From Knoellia sp. p5-6-4 (GTDB lineage: Bacteria > Actinomycetota > Actinomycetes > Actinomycetales > Dermatophilaceae): a stretch of DNA of 64,000 nt. A program made the translations under genes and the position numbers. Under the pieces are notes generated by a model that made no database searches, was not told the origin of the DNA, and worked only from the letters and a program-made list of their open reading frames with translations. The stretch spans positions 864,437 through 928,436 of the forward strand of contig NZ_JARGZF010000001.1 in NCBI RefSeq assembly GCF_029222705.1. The letters are read 5' to 3'. Below, piece after piece: positions 17,212 to 25,583 of the stretch; the stretch's first letter is position 1, and every line of letters starts with the position of its first letter.

Positions 17212-17822
17212 GCTCGCTCGAGGACCGCCTGCACGACGCGCTGACCGGTGACGACCCCGGTCGCGCGCTCTCCCCCGACCTGTTCGCCCGAGTCGTCGGC
17301 AGCATCGACGACGACCGTCGCCGACGGCGCCGCATTCGCCGCACCGCCACCGCCTGGGGGGTCGGCCTCGCGCTGGCCACCGCCGGCGTCATCACCCTGC
17401 AGAGAGAAGGAATCGGCATGCCCTGGTGGGTTCTCGAGATCGCGACGACCCTCGGCCTGGTCGCCATCGCCCTGTGGCTCGGCCCGTTCATCAAGCGCTT
17501 CGGACGGGCCTACGCCGCCGACGTCTTCCACGACAACCCGCTCACCGGCAAGAGCTACATCGTGCTCACCGACGTCGTCTACTACCTGATCTTCGCGGCC
17601 TACATCCTCTTCACGGTGCGCCTCGAGCCCGACAACTCGTGGTCGCACACCAACCTGGTCACCACCGCCACGGCCGGGCAGCTGAAGTTCGAGGTCGAGC
17701 GCATCGGCGGCATCCTGCTCATCATCGGCGTGCTGCACGGCCTCAACATCGTGCTCATGCCCGTGCTCGGCCGGCTGTTCTCCCTCAACCGCCGCCTCCC
17801 CGACAAGGTGGGCCGGCTCTGA
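17208..17822 (+). CDS. Membrane protein coupled to ECF sigma factor
   Basis: 204 residues. The first 55 look like the cytosolic part of an anti-sigma factor or its C-terminal companion (MSSLEDRLHDALTG, then DDRRRRRRIRRTATAWG before a TM helix), as in many sigma-coupled membrane proteins. Three further helices follow (WWVLEIATTLGLVAIALWLGP, VYYLIFAAYILFTVRL, GGILLIIGVLHGLNIVLMPV). There is no zinc ZAS motif. An internal start at 17418 (GGAATCGGC then ATG) could yield a separate 3-TM protein. I infer a role in sensing or holding the sigma factor. Confidence 0.65.
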   Translation: MSSLEDRLHDALTGDDPGRALSPDLFARVVGSIDDDRRRRRRIRRTATAWGVGLALATAGVITLQREGIGMPWWVLEIATTLGLVAIALWLGPFIKRFGRAYAADVFHDNPLTGKSYIVLTDVVYYLIFAAYILFTVRLEPDNSWSHTNLVTTATAGQLKFEVERIGGILLIIGVLHGLNIVLMPVLGRLFSLNRRLPDKVGRL

Positions 17823-17833
17823 GCGCCCGCCGC

Positions 17834-17910
17834 CCGGCATACCCACCACCACGAACGACACCGCGCCGCCCCCTCGTGAGGGAGCGGCGCGGTGTCGTGT
17901 GTATGCCGGG
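17834..17910. terminator. Terminator hairpin nested in inverted CGGCATAC pair
   Basis: The inner stem ACGACACCGCGCCGC (17855-17869) pairs perfectly with 17884-17898, and a further CCCT/AGGG pair closes the top. Outside it, CCCGGCATAC (17833-17842) is complementary to GTATGCCGGG (17901-17910). It lies between the convergent membrane-protein and dppF-like genes. Confidence 0.75.
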
Positions 17911-17926
17911 TGGTCCCGGCCGTGCC

Positions 17927-18994
17927 TCAGATCGAGTCGGCGGTGGTGGCGTAGCCACCGGCCGGCGTCTGCACCTGCGAGACGTCGATCGTCTCGATGA
18001 TCTCCCGCGGGGCGGCGAAGTGGCACGCGGAGGGGTGCTCGCCCGCGCCGTCCGGCCGGTTGACCAGCTCGGGGACGTCGACCTTGCACCTCTCCTGCGC
18101 CTTGAAGCACCGGGTGTGGAAGCGGCAGCCCGACGGCGGGTTCGCCGGCGAGGGCACGTCACCCTGCAGGACGATCTGCTCGCGCTTGTTGCGCAGCGTC
18201 GGGTCGGGCACCGGCACCGCCGACAGCAGGGCCTGCGTGTAGGGGTGCGTCGGGCGCGAGTACACCTGGTCCTCGTCGCCGATCTCCGCCATCTTGCCGA
18301 GGTACATCACACCGACCCGGTCGGAGATGTGCCGCACCACCGACAGGTCGTGGGCGATGAAGACGTAGGACAGGCCGAGCTCGTCCTGCAGCTTCTCCAT
18401 CAGGTTGACGACCTGGGCCTGCACCGACACGTCGAGCGCCGAGACCGGCTCGTCGCAGATCAGCACCTTCGGGTTCAGCGCGATGCCACGGGCGATGCCG
18501 ATGCGCTGGCGCTGTCCACCGGAGAACTGGTGCGGGTAACGGTTGATGTGCTCGGGGTTGAGGCCCACGAGGTCGAGCAGCTCCTGCACCCGCTTGCGAC
18601 GGCCCTGCTTCGGCACCACGTCGGGGTGGATGTCGAAGGGCTCCCCGATGATGTCGCCGACCGTCTTGCGCGGGTTCAGCGACGTGTAGGGGTCCTGGAA
18701 CACGATCTGGATGTCGCGACGCAGCTTGCGCATGGCGCGGCCACGCTGGCTGTAGACGTCGACCCCGTCGAAGATGAGCGAGCCCGAGGTGGGCTCCTCC
18801 AGGCGCATCAGCAGGCGGCCGAGGGTGGACTTGCCACAGCCGGACTCGCCCACGATGCCCAGCGTCTCGCCCTTGTAGAGCTCGAAGCTGACGCCGTCGA
18901 CGGCCTTGACGTGCCCGACCGTCCGACGCAGCACGCCACCCTTGATCGGGTAGTGCTTGACCAGGTCGGTCGCGGTCAGAATGGCCTCAGCCAT
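17927..18994 (-). CDS. Oligopeptide/dipeptide ABC transporter ATPase (DppF/OppF type)
   Basis: 355 residues. Walker [16 protein letters not shown]-loop [12 protein letters not shown], signature [14 protein letters not shown], Walker [13 protein letters not shown] and H-loop IAHDL are all intact. The C-terminal extension with spaced Cys (CRFHTRC, ERC, SAC) is characteristic of the oligopeptide family and may bind an Fe-S cluster. It pairs with the other ATPase to drive import. Its start overlaps the upstream ATPase gene by 8 bp. It is last in the operon and ends at a bidirectional terminator. Confidence 0.92.
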   Translation of the reverse strand: MAEAILTATDLVKHYPIKGGVLRRTVGHVKAVDGVSFELYKGETLGIVGESGCGKSTLGRLLMRLEEPTSGSLIFDGVDVYSQRGRAMRKLRRDIQIVFQDPYTSLNPRKTVGDIIGEPFDIHPDVVPKQGRRKRVQELLDLVGLNPEHINRYPHQFSGGQRQRIGIARGIALNPKVLICDEPVSALDVSVQAQVVNLMEKLQDELGLSYVFIAHDLSVVRHISDRVGVMYLGKMAEIGDEDQVYSRPTHPYTQALLSAVPVPDPTLRNKREQIVLQGDVPSPANPPSGCRFHTRCFKAQERCKVDVPELVNRPDGAGEHPSACHFAAPREIIETIDVSQVQTPAGGYATTADSI

Positions 18995-20051
18995 TGAGGA
19001 CCTCCTCGGAGAAGTGGCAGGCCGCCTCGCGGCCGGGCAGGACCTCCCGCAGCTCCGGCCGGTCCTGGGTGCAGACCGGCTGGGCGTAGCGGCAGCGCGG
19101 GTTGAACGCGCAGCCCGGCGGGATCCGCATCAGGTTCGGCGGGAGACCACCGATCGCCGCGAGGTTCTGGCCCTTGAGGTCCAGGCGCGGGATCGACTCG
19201 AGCAGGCCCTTGGTGTACGGGTGGGCCGGCTGGCGGTAGAGGTCGTAGACGTCGGAGCGCTCGACGATCCGGCCGGCGTACATGACCGCGATCTTGTCGG
19301 CGACGTCGGCGACCACGCCGAGGTCGTGCGTGATGAGGATGAGCCCCATCTGGCGCTCCTCCTGCAGCTCCTGCAGGAGGGCCATGATCTGCGCCTGCAC
19401 GGTCACGTCGAGCGCCGTGGTCGGCTCGTCGGCGATGAGCACCGCCGGGTCGAGCGCGATGGACATCGCGATCATGATGCGCTGGCGCATGCCGCCCGAG
19501 AACTGGTGCGGGTAGGCCTTGACCCGCTCCTTGGCCGCCGGGATCTGCACCCGCTGCATGAGCTTGATCGCACGCTCGAGGGCGTCGGACTTGTTCATGC
19601 CGCGGTGCTGGCGGAACATCTCGGCGATCTGCCAGCCGACCGGGAACACCGGGTTCAGCGACGACAGCGCGTCCTGGAAGACCATCGAGATCTCGGGGCC
19701 GCGGGTCTTGCGACGCTGCTCGTCGGGCATGGTGAGCAGGTCCTGGCCGCAGTAGCGCACCTGGCCGCCGGTGATGCGGGCCGGGGGCATGTCGAGGATG
19801 CCCATGATGGCCTGGGCCGTCACCGACTTGCCCGAGCCGGACTCACCGAGGATGGCCAGGGTCTCGCCCTGGTAGAGGTCGAACGAGACACCGTTGATGG
19901 CCTTGGCCACCCCGTCGTCGGTGTGGAACTCCACGAAGAGGTCGTCGACCTCGAGCAGCAGACCGTCCTTCGGCTTGTAGGCCGAGTCCGCGGTCGCCTG
20001 CCGGCGCGCTTCGCCGCGGGTGGCGGCGGTGCTGGATTCAGTGGTTGTCAT
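18987..20051 (-). CDS. Oligopeptide/dipeptide ABC transporter ATPase (DppD/OppD type)
   Basis: 354 residues. Walker A GESGSGKSVTAQAIMG, Q-loop MVFQDALSSLNPVF, signature FSGGMRQRIMIAM, Walker B VLIADEPTTALD and H-loop ITHDLG are present. The C-terminal Cys cluster (GCAFNPRCRY, VC, AACHF) matches OppD/DppD. The 25-residue N-terminal tail is polar and probably unstructured. It is the second ATPase of the import system. Confidence 0.92.
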   Translation of the reverse strand: MTTTESSTAATRGEARRQATADSAYKPKDGLLLEVDDLFVEFHTDDGVAKAINGVSFDLYQGETLAILGESGSGKSVTAQAIMGILDMPPARITGGQVRYCGQDLLTMPDEQRRKTRGPEISMVFQDALSSLNPVFPVGWQIAEMFRQHRGMNKSDALERAIKLMQRVQIPAAKERVKAYPHQFSGGMRQRIMIAMSIALDPAVLIADEPTTALDVTVQAQIMALLQELQEERQMGLILITHDLGVVADVADKIAVMYAGRIVERSDVYDLYRQPAHPYTKGLLESIPRLDLKGQNLAAIGGLPPNLMRIPPGCAFNPRCRYAQPVCTQDRPELREVLPGREAACHFSEEVLNG

Positions 20052-20077
20052 GTGCGTCTTTCTCCCGACTCTCGGAC

Positions 20078-21007
20078 TCAGCGCGTCTTCGGGTCGAAGG
20101 CGTCACGCACGGCGTCGCCGAGCATGATGAAGGCCAGGACCGTGAGGCTCAGGAAGAGGCTCGGGAACAGCAGGATGTGGGGGGTGGTCCGCAGCGCGAC
20201 CAGGGCGTCGGAGATGGAGACGCCCCACGAGATCGCCGGCGGGGTCAGGCCGATGCCGAGGAACGACAGGGTCGCCTCCAGCGCGATGTAGACACCGAGG
20301 TTGATCGTCGCCACGACGATGAGCGGAGCCATCGCGTTGGGGAGGATGTGCGAGCGGATGATCCTGATCGGGCTCGCACCCAGCGCGCGGGCAGCCTGGA
20401 CGTAGTCGTTGGGCTTGACCTGCAGCACGCTCGATCGCATGAGGCGCGTGAGGCCCGGCCAGCCCAGGATCGTCAGCGCCAGCACCACCTTGAAGACCAC
20501 CACGAGGTAAGCCGAGTTGGCGTCGTTGGGGAACGTCGACATGAACAGGATGCCGCCGAGCAGCAGCGGGACGGCCAGGAAGACGTCCGTGATCCGGGAG
20601 ATCAGCGTGTCGCCCCACCCGCTGGAGAAGCCGGCGATGACGCCCAGGAGACCGCCGAGGATGACCGTGCCGATCGTGGTGAACACGCCGACCAGGATCG
20701 AGGCGCGGGCGCCGTAGATGGTGCGCGCGTAGATGTCGTAGCCCTGGATGTCGCGGCCGAACCACGCCTCGGAGTTCGGGCGCATGCGGGCGTCCTTCAG
20801 GACCGCCTCGGTGGGGTCGGTGGAGGTGAACAGCTGGGGCACCGCGGCCATGACCACGAAGAGCGTGATGAGCACGACGGACACCCAGAAGATCGGGTTC
20901 TTCTTCAGCTGGCGCCAGGCGTCGGAGGTGAGGGAGCGTGCGCCGCCCTCGGTGGCATCCGCGACGTGGGTCTCCTGGCCTACGGCGATCGTGGTGGCCT
21001 CAGTCAT
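20078..21007 (-). CDS. Oligopeptide/dipeptide ABC transporter permease (DppC type)
   Basis: 309 residues, with a cytosolic N-terminus, one TM helix near residues 38-58, a periplasmic loop, then a five-helix permease core. The EAA loop, which docks the ATPases, is visible as YVQAARALGASPIRIIRSHILPN. The family signature GRDIQGYDIYARTIYGARASI follows the first loop. The start overlaps the upstream permease stop by 8 bp. Confidence 0.92.
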   Translation of the reverse strand: MTEATTIAVGQETHVADATEGGARSLTSDAWRQLKKNPIFWVSVVLITLFVVMAAVPQLFTSTDPTEAVLKDARMRPNSEAWFGRDIQGYDIYARTIYGARASILVGVFTTIGTVILGGLLGVIAGFSSGWGDTLISRITDVFLAVPLLLGGILFMSTFPNDANSAYLVVVFKVVLALTILGWPGLTRLMRSSVLQVKPNDYVQAARALGASPIRIIRSHILPNAMAPLIVVATINLGVYIALEATLSFLGIGLTPPAISWGVSISDALVALRTTPHILLFPSLFLSLTVLAFIMLGDAVRDAFDPKTR

Positions 21008-21926
21008 GGCTGATCCTCGGGTCGAGCACGCCGTACAGGAGGTCGACGAGCAGGTTGGCGAAGAGATAGACGACGACCAGCGCGGTCACCGTGCCGACGA
21101 CGGCCACGCCGTCACGGGCTCCGATGCTGCGGAAGAGGTAGCCGCCGACGCCCTGGATGTTGAAGATGCGCTCGGTGACGATGGCGCCGCCGAGGAGGGC
21201 GCCGATGTCGACACCGAGGTAGGTGACGACGGGGATCAGCGAGTTGCGCAGCGTGTGCAGGCCGACCGCGCGGCGCCTGGTGAGGCCCTTGGCAATGGCG
21301 GTGCGCACGTAGTCGGCGCGCAGGTTCTCGACCATGTTGGTGCGGGTCAGGCGGGCGATGTAGGCGACCGACGCGGAGCCGAGCACCAGGGAGGGCAGCA
21401 GGAGCTCGTAGAACGTGGCCTGAGGCGAGACGGTGACCGGGAAGAGGCCGAGCCGGACGCCGAGGAACATCTGCAGCGTCGCGCCGATGACGAAGATGGG
21501 GATGGAGATGACGAAGAGCGTGCTCACCAGGACGAGGTTGTCGATGAACCTGCCCTTGCGGATGCCCGCCAGCACGCCCGCGAAGATGCCGATGACGGCC
21601 TCCCACGCGATGGCCATGAGGGCCAGCTTGCCGGTCGTGACGTACCGCTTGGAGAGCTCCTCCTTCACGGGGATGCCGTAGAAGTTGGTGCCCAGGTCAC
21701 CCTGGGCGAGCTTGCCCAGGTACTTCCCGTACTGCACGAGCAGCGGGTCGTTCAGGTTGTGCTCCTCGCGGAACTTCGCGACGTAGGCATCGGAGCACGG
21801 ACGCTCACCGCACTTGCCTGCCGTGGGGTCGCCGGGGAGGGCGAACACCATGGCGAAAATCAGGAACGTAGCGCCAAGAATCACGGGGATCATCTGGAGC
21901 AGTCGCCGCACGATGTACTTGCCCAC
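21000..21926 (-). CDS. Oligopeptide/dipeptide ABC transporter permease (DppB type)
   Basis: 308 residues from GTG 21926 with a strong TAGGAGGTGAC site. It opens with the typical YIVRRLLQMIPVILGATFLIF helix and has the EAA loop (YVRTAIAKGLTRRRAVGLHTLRN). A 50-residue external loop after helix 1 contains two Cys. It is first of the four membrane/ATPase genes and is separated from the binding-protein gene by 320 bp holding a hairpin array. Confidence 0.92.
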   Translation of the reverse strand: MGKYIVRRLLQMIPVILGATFLIFAMVFALPGDPTAGKCGERPCSDAYVAKFREEHNLNDPLLVQYGKYLGKLAQGDLGTNFYGIPVKEELSKRYVTTGKLALMAIAWEAVIGIFAGVLAGIRKGRFIDNLVLVSTLFVISIPIFVIGATLQMFLGVRLGLFPVTVSPQATFYELLLPSLVLGSASVAYIARLTRTNMVENLRADYVRTAIAKGLTRRRAVGLHTLRNSLIPVVTYLGVDIGALLGGAIVTERIFNIQGVGGYLFRSIGARDGVAVVGTVTALVVVYLFANLLVDLLYGVLDPRISHD

Positions 21927-22097
21927 GTCACCTCCTAATAAATCTGACGCACCGGTGCAGGGGTGGGACCGGGTGCGTGGTCGTGGGAACCATCCGCCTT
22001 CAGCGACCGGGTGCCCGTGGGCCCCGTGACTATCTCGACCTAGACAACATAGTCCGCTTGGCGGGGGTCAGCGTAGGACAGGATAAGCCCTCCGCCG

Positions 22098-22240
22098 AGC
22101 AGGTCGTTCACCTGCTGTTGGGCAGGTCGTCCACCTGCCGTCGAGCAGGTGTGTCCACCTGCTGATGAGCAGGCCATCGGCCTGCCAGCTGCTGGAGCTG
22201 GCAGGCCGATGACTTCACTGCTGTCACCTGTGTCCAGGTG
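22098..22240 (-). repeat. Array of six short hairpins between binding-protein and permease genes
   Basis: Consecutive perfect inverted repeats: AGCAGGT 22098-22104/22110-22116; GGCAGGT 22121-22127/22133-22139; AGCAGGTG 22144-22151/22156-22163; GCAGGCC 22169-22175/22179-22185; GGCCTGCCAGCT 22179-22190/22196-22207; CACCTG 22225-22230/22235-22240. Loops are three to five bases. The fourth and fifth share one arm, so they exclude each other. The array lies in the leader of dppB just after the solute-binding gene stop. The rest of the 320-bp gap (21927-22097) holds only the dppB ribosome site. It probably sets mRNA stability or read-through within the operon. Confidence 0.8.
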
Positions 22241-22246
22241 TTTGCC

Positions 22247-23896
22247 TCACTTGACGGAGACGGACGACCAGTCGATGGTGCCGAAGGCCGTGATCTTCAC
22301 GCCGGTGACCTTGTCGGACCAGCCCATGGTGGCGGTGGAGTACCACATCGGGATGGCCGGGAAGTCGTTGGCGAGGAGAGCCTCGGCCTCCTGGTACTTC
22401 TTGTTGGCCTCTGCCGGGTCGGTGGCGGCAGCAGCCTCGACGAGCAGCTTGTCGAAGGCCGGGTTGCTGTAGTCACCGTCGTTGGAGGACGCGCCGGTCT
22501 TGAAGATCGGAGCCAGGAAGTTCTCGATCGACGGGTAGTCCATCTGCCAGCCGGTGCGGAACATGCCCTTCAGCTTGCGCTCGCCGATCTGCGTGCGGAA
22601 GGTTGAGAAGTCCACGACCGGGGTGGCGACACAGTCGACACCGAGGGCGCTCTTGATGGAGTTGCAGGTCGCCTCGGTCCAGCCCTTGTGGGAAGCGTCG
22701 GCGTTGTAGGACAGCGTGATCTTGCCACCCTTGAAGCCGCCGGCCTCAGCAAGCTTGGCCTTGGCCTTGGCCGGGTCGAACTTGCAGAACTCGCCACACT
22801 GGTCGGCCTTGTAGCCGTCCACGACCGGGGAGACCCAGCCGGTGGCGGGCTTGCGGGTGTTGTTGAAGATCTGCTTGATGATGGTGTCGCGGTCGATCGC
22901 CATGGAGATCGCCTGACGCACCTTCGGGTCCGCGTAGTTCGGGTCGACCTTGGTCGGCGGGAAGGTGATCGTCTGGATGACGCCGACGGCCTTCTGCGCG
23001 TTGCGGTCAGGCAGGTCGGTCTTGTACTTGTCGTCGATCTGCGCGCTGGACGGGACCTCGTCGGTGATGTCCAGCTGGTTGGCGATGACGTCGTTGTAGG
23101 CGGCGTCAGCGTCCTGGTAGATCTTGAAGTTGATGCTGTCGACCTTGCCACCGAACTTGCCGGAGTACTCGGCGAACTTCGAGAGCTTGATCTCGGTGTT
23201 CTTGGTCCAGACGTCGACCTTGTAGGGGCCCGCGCCGATCGGCTTCTCGCCGTAGGCCTTCGGGTCCTTGAAGAAGGCGTCCGGGAGCGGGGCGAAGGCG
23301 GTGTAGCCCAGGCGGACCGGGAGGTTGGAGACCTTCTCGGTGGTCTTGATGGTGAAGGTGTGGTCGTCGACGACCTTCAGACCGGTGAGCTTGTCAGCCT
23401 TCGGCTTGGCCTTGCACTCCTCGTCGGAGCACTGCATGTCACCGAAGCCCTCGATGGGCTCCATGAAGTAGCCGGAGGACTGGGCGTTCGGGCCGTAGGC
23501 GCCGTAGTTCCAGGCGTCCACGAAGTTCTTGGCCTTGACCTCGGTGCCGTCGTGGAACTTGTAGCCCTTGACCAGCTTGACGGTGAAGTTCTGGTTGTCC
23601 TCGGTGGTGATCGACTCCGCGATGTCGTTCTCGGGAGCAGCGGTCTCCGGGTTGTAGTGGACCAGCTTCGCGGTCGAGGCGTCCAGGACGTTGCCACCAC
23701 AGGTCTCGGTGGTGTTGGTGGGAACCAGCGGGTTCTCGGGGTTGCAGCCCCGGACCGTGATGGCTCCGCCGGTCTTGCTACCGGCAGCACCGGTGTTGGC
23801 CGCTTCGCCCGACTCGCCACCGCCACACGCTGCGGCAAGCAGCGCGGCGGCAGAGATGCCAGCGAACGTGGCCACCGTGCGAGTAGTTCCTCGCAT
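22247..23896 (-). CDS. Peptide/solute-binding lipoprotein of the ABC importer
   Basis: 549 residues from an ATG with AGGAGG six bases ahead. The lipoprotein signal ends LLAAACGGGE. The mature part is a bacterial SBP family 5 protein (DppA/OppA class), with ITTEDNQNFTVKLVKGYKFHDG, VRQAISMAIDRDTI and a C-terminal LLANDFPAIPMWY. Six Cys residues suggest disulfides in the mature domain. It captures the substrate outside the membrane and hands it to DppBC. Peptides are likely, but family members also bind nickel, haem and sugars. It is first in the operon, and the 234 bp upstream should hold the main promoter. Confidence 0.92.
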   Translation of the reverse strand: MRGTTRTVATFAGISAAALLAAACGGGESGEAANTGAAGSKTGGAITVRGCNPENPLVPTNTTETCGGNVLDASTAKLVHYNPETAAPENDIAESITTEDNQNFTVKLVKGYKFHDGTEVKAKNFVDAWNYGAYGPNAQSSGYFMEPIEGFGDMQCSDEECKAKPKADKLTGLKVVDDHTFTIKTTEKVSNLPVRLGYTAFAPLPDAFFKDPKAYGEKPIGAGPYKVDVWTKNTEIKLSKFAEYSGKFGGKVDSINFKIYQDADAAYNDVIANQLDITDEVPSSAQIDDKYKTDLPDRNAQKAVGVIQTITFPPTKVDPNYADPKVRQAISMAIDRDTIIKQIFNNTRKPATGWVSPVVDGYKADQCGEFCKFDPAKAKAKLAEAGGFKGGKITLSYNADASHKGWTEATCNSIKSALGVDCVATPVVDFSTFRTQIGERKLKGMFRTGWQMDYPSIENFLAPIFKTGASSNDGDYSNPAFDKLLVEAAAATDPAEANKKYQEAEALLANDFPAIPMWYSTATMGWSDKVTGVKITAFGTIDWSSVSVK

Positions 23897-24130
23897 GGAT
23901 GTCCTCCTACGTAAGGTCAGCCCGTTCAGGTCGAACGGTGGGTCCGGACGCGCACCGGGTGGAGCGCAGCCCTGTAACGCTCAAGGCGTCGTTGTGTGGA
24001 CCCCATGAAAGAGCAGACGCAGCCCAAATGCGACAACCCCGACGAAGCCGAAATCGAAACGTGACCGACTTGTTGGCCAATCGCTGCCGAACCTGCGCCG
24101 TGGCGTCGCGACGTGCGCAAAAAGAGTGGG

Positions 24131-24586
24131 CTAGCCCCCGGTCTGCTGCACGATGCCGCTCCAGACAGCCTCGCTGCCGGAATGACCGGTGCGGACCGCC
24201 CAGTAGAGCGCCGCGGCCGCGACGACCAGGGTCAGCACCGCAGGAAGCCGCTCCGGCACCGCGACGTCCCGCGTGCGCAGGGCCTGCACGAGCACGGACG
24301 CGAAGAGCAGGGCCAGGGCGAAGAAGGGCAGGACGTCGGCGACCTCCGCGTGCTCCTGCGCGACCTGCCCGCCCATCCGCTGCTGCAGCGCCTGGCCGCT
24401 CTCCTTGGCCACGAAGGTCAGGGCTGCCGTCCCCGCGTTGGCGACGACCACGGCCCAGCCGACGACCCGGCTCACCCGCGGCAGGAACGCCCACACCGTC
24501 GTCACCACCGTCATCAACGGCAGCAGCACCACGACACCGTGCACGACGAGCGCGTGCACCGGCAGACCGAAGACCGTGTCGAACAC
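24131..24586 (-). CDS. DUF2231 membrane protein
   Basis: 151 residues from GTG 24586. It opens with the DUF2231 hallmark FGLPVHALVVHGVVVLLPL, with two His in the first helix, and has four helices in all. Some relatives are predicted haem- or quinone-associated membrane proteins, but no function is settled. It stands alone between the binding-protein promoter region and divergent hisN. Confidence 0.85.
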   Translation of the reverse strand: MFDTVFGLPVHALVVHGVVVLLPLMTVVTTVWAFLPRVSRVVGWAVVVANAGTAALTFVAKESGQALQQRMGGQVAQEHAEVADVLPFFALALLFASVLVQALRTRDVAVPERLPAVLTLVVAAAALYWAVRTGHSGSEAVWSGIVQQTGG

Positions 24587-24754
24587 CGCGGCCGCCTTCC
24601 CTCTCGGTGGTTCCCTGCGCAGACGCTAGCCCGCACGGAGCGCCGGCGGCCACGCCCGACACCTGTGAGTTCGCTGGGAGCCGGCCACCCGGCATACGCC
24701 CGCGTGTCGGGGCAGGTGCACCACCCCCGCCCCGGGACGGGCTAGTTTGGCAGC

Positions 24755-25540
24755 GTGGCCACCTATGACGATGACCTCCGCCTGGCGCACGTGCTGGCCG
24801 ACGCGGTGGAGCGGATCACCATGTCGCGCTTCCGTGCCGAGGACCTGACGGTCGAGTCCAAGCCCGACCTCACGCTCGTCAGCGACGCCGACAAGGCTGC
24901 GGAGGAGCTCGTCCGGATGCAGCTCAAGCGCACCCGTCCACGCGACGCCGTCGAGGGCGAGGAGTTCGAGACCACCGGTCACGGACCCCGCCGCTGGGTC
25001 ATCGACCCCATCGACGGCACCCACAACTTCGTGCGCGGGCTGCCGGTGTGGGCGACGCTGATCTCGTTGGTGGACAACGAGATGCCGGTGCTCGGCCTGG
25101 TCGCGGCCCCGGCGCTCGGCCGCCGCTGGTGGGCCGCGAACGGGTCGGGCGCCTGGTCGGGCCGCAGCCTCGCCGCCGCCAAGCGCGTGCACGTCTCGAA
25201 GGTCTCGCGCGTCGAGGACGCCTCGCTGTCCTACTCGAGCCTCAAGGGCTGGCGCGACGTCGGCCGGCACGAGGAGTTCCTGGCGCTGACCGACGACTGC
25301 TGGCGCACCCGGGCCTACGGCGACTTCTGGTCCTACATGCTCGTCGCCGAGGGCGCGGTCGACATCGCCGCAGAGCCCGAGCTCGCGGTCTACGACATGG
25401 CCGCACTGGTGCCGATCGTCACCGAGGCCGGCGGCCGCTTCACCTCGCTCGCCGGCAAGCCGGGCCCGTGGGGCGGCAACGCCGTGGCCACCAACGGCCT
25501 GCTCCACGACGAGGTGCTGGCGCGCATCGGCACCGCGTAG
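24755..25540 (+). CDS. hisN: Histidinol-phosphatase, inositol-monophosphatase fold
   Basis: 261 residues from GTG 24755. Metal-site motifs are VEGEEFE (Glu pair), WVIDPIDGTHNFVRGLP (DPIDGT) and the distal YDMAALVPIVTEAGG. The actinobacterial HisN group carries exactly this H/N variant after DPIDGT, so histidinol-phosphate is the likely substrate. In many relatives hisN follows aroA-rsgA; here it lies 11 kb away. It ends in a hairpin shared with the convergent M16 gene. Confidence 0.88.
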   Translation: MATYDDDLRLAHVLADAVERITMSRFRAEDLTVESKPDLTLVSDADKAAEELVRMQLKRTRPRDAVEGEEFETTGHGPRRWVIDPIDGTHNFVRGLPVWATLISLVDNEMPVLGLVAAPALGRRWWAANGSGAWSGRSLAAAKRVHVSKVSRVEDASLSYSSLKGWRDVGRHEEFLALTDDCWRTRAYGDFWSYMLVAEGAVDIAAEPELAVYDMAALVPIVTEAGGRFTSLAGKPGPWGGNAVATNGLLHDEVLARIGTA

Positions 25541-25556
25541 CCGGTTCTGCCGGTTC

Positions 25557-25583
25557 GAGGTGAAAACGCCGGTGTTTTCCCTC
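25557..25583. terminator. Hairpin between hisN and M16 gene
   Basis: GAGG-T-GAAAAC (25557-25567) pairs with GTTTTC-CCTC (25574-25583) around a GCCGGT loop. The A/T part of the stem gives a T-run on both strands. It overlaps the M16 stop. Confidence 0.6.

Noticed and set aside
22098-22240. Classical riboswitch or simple terminator in the dpp operon
   Set aside because: No T-run and no known riboswitch core; several equal hairpins fit a stability array better.
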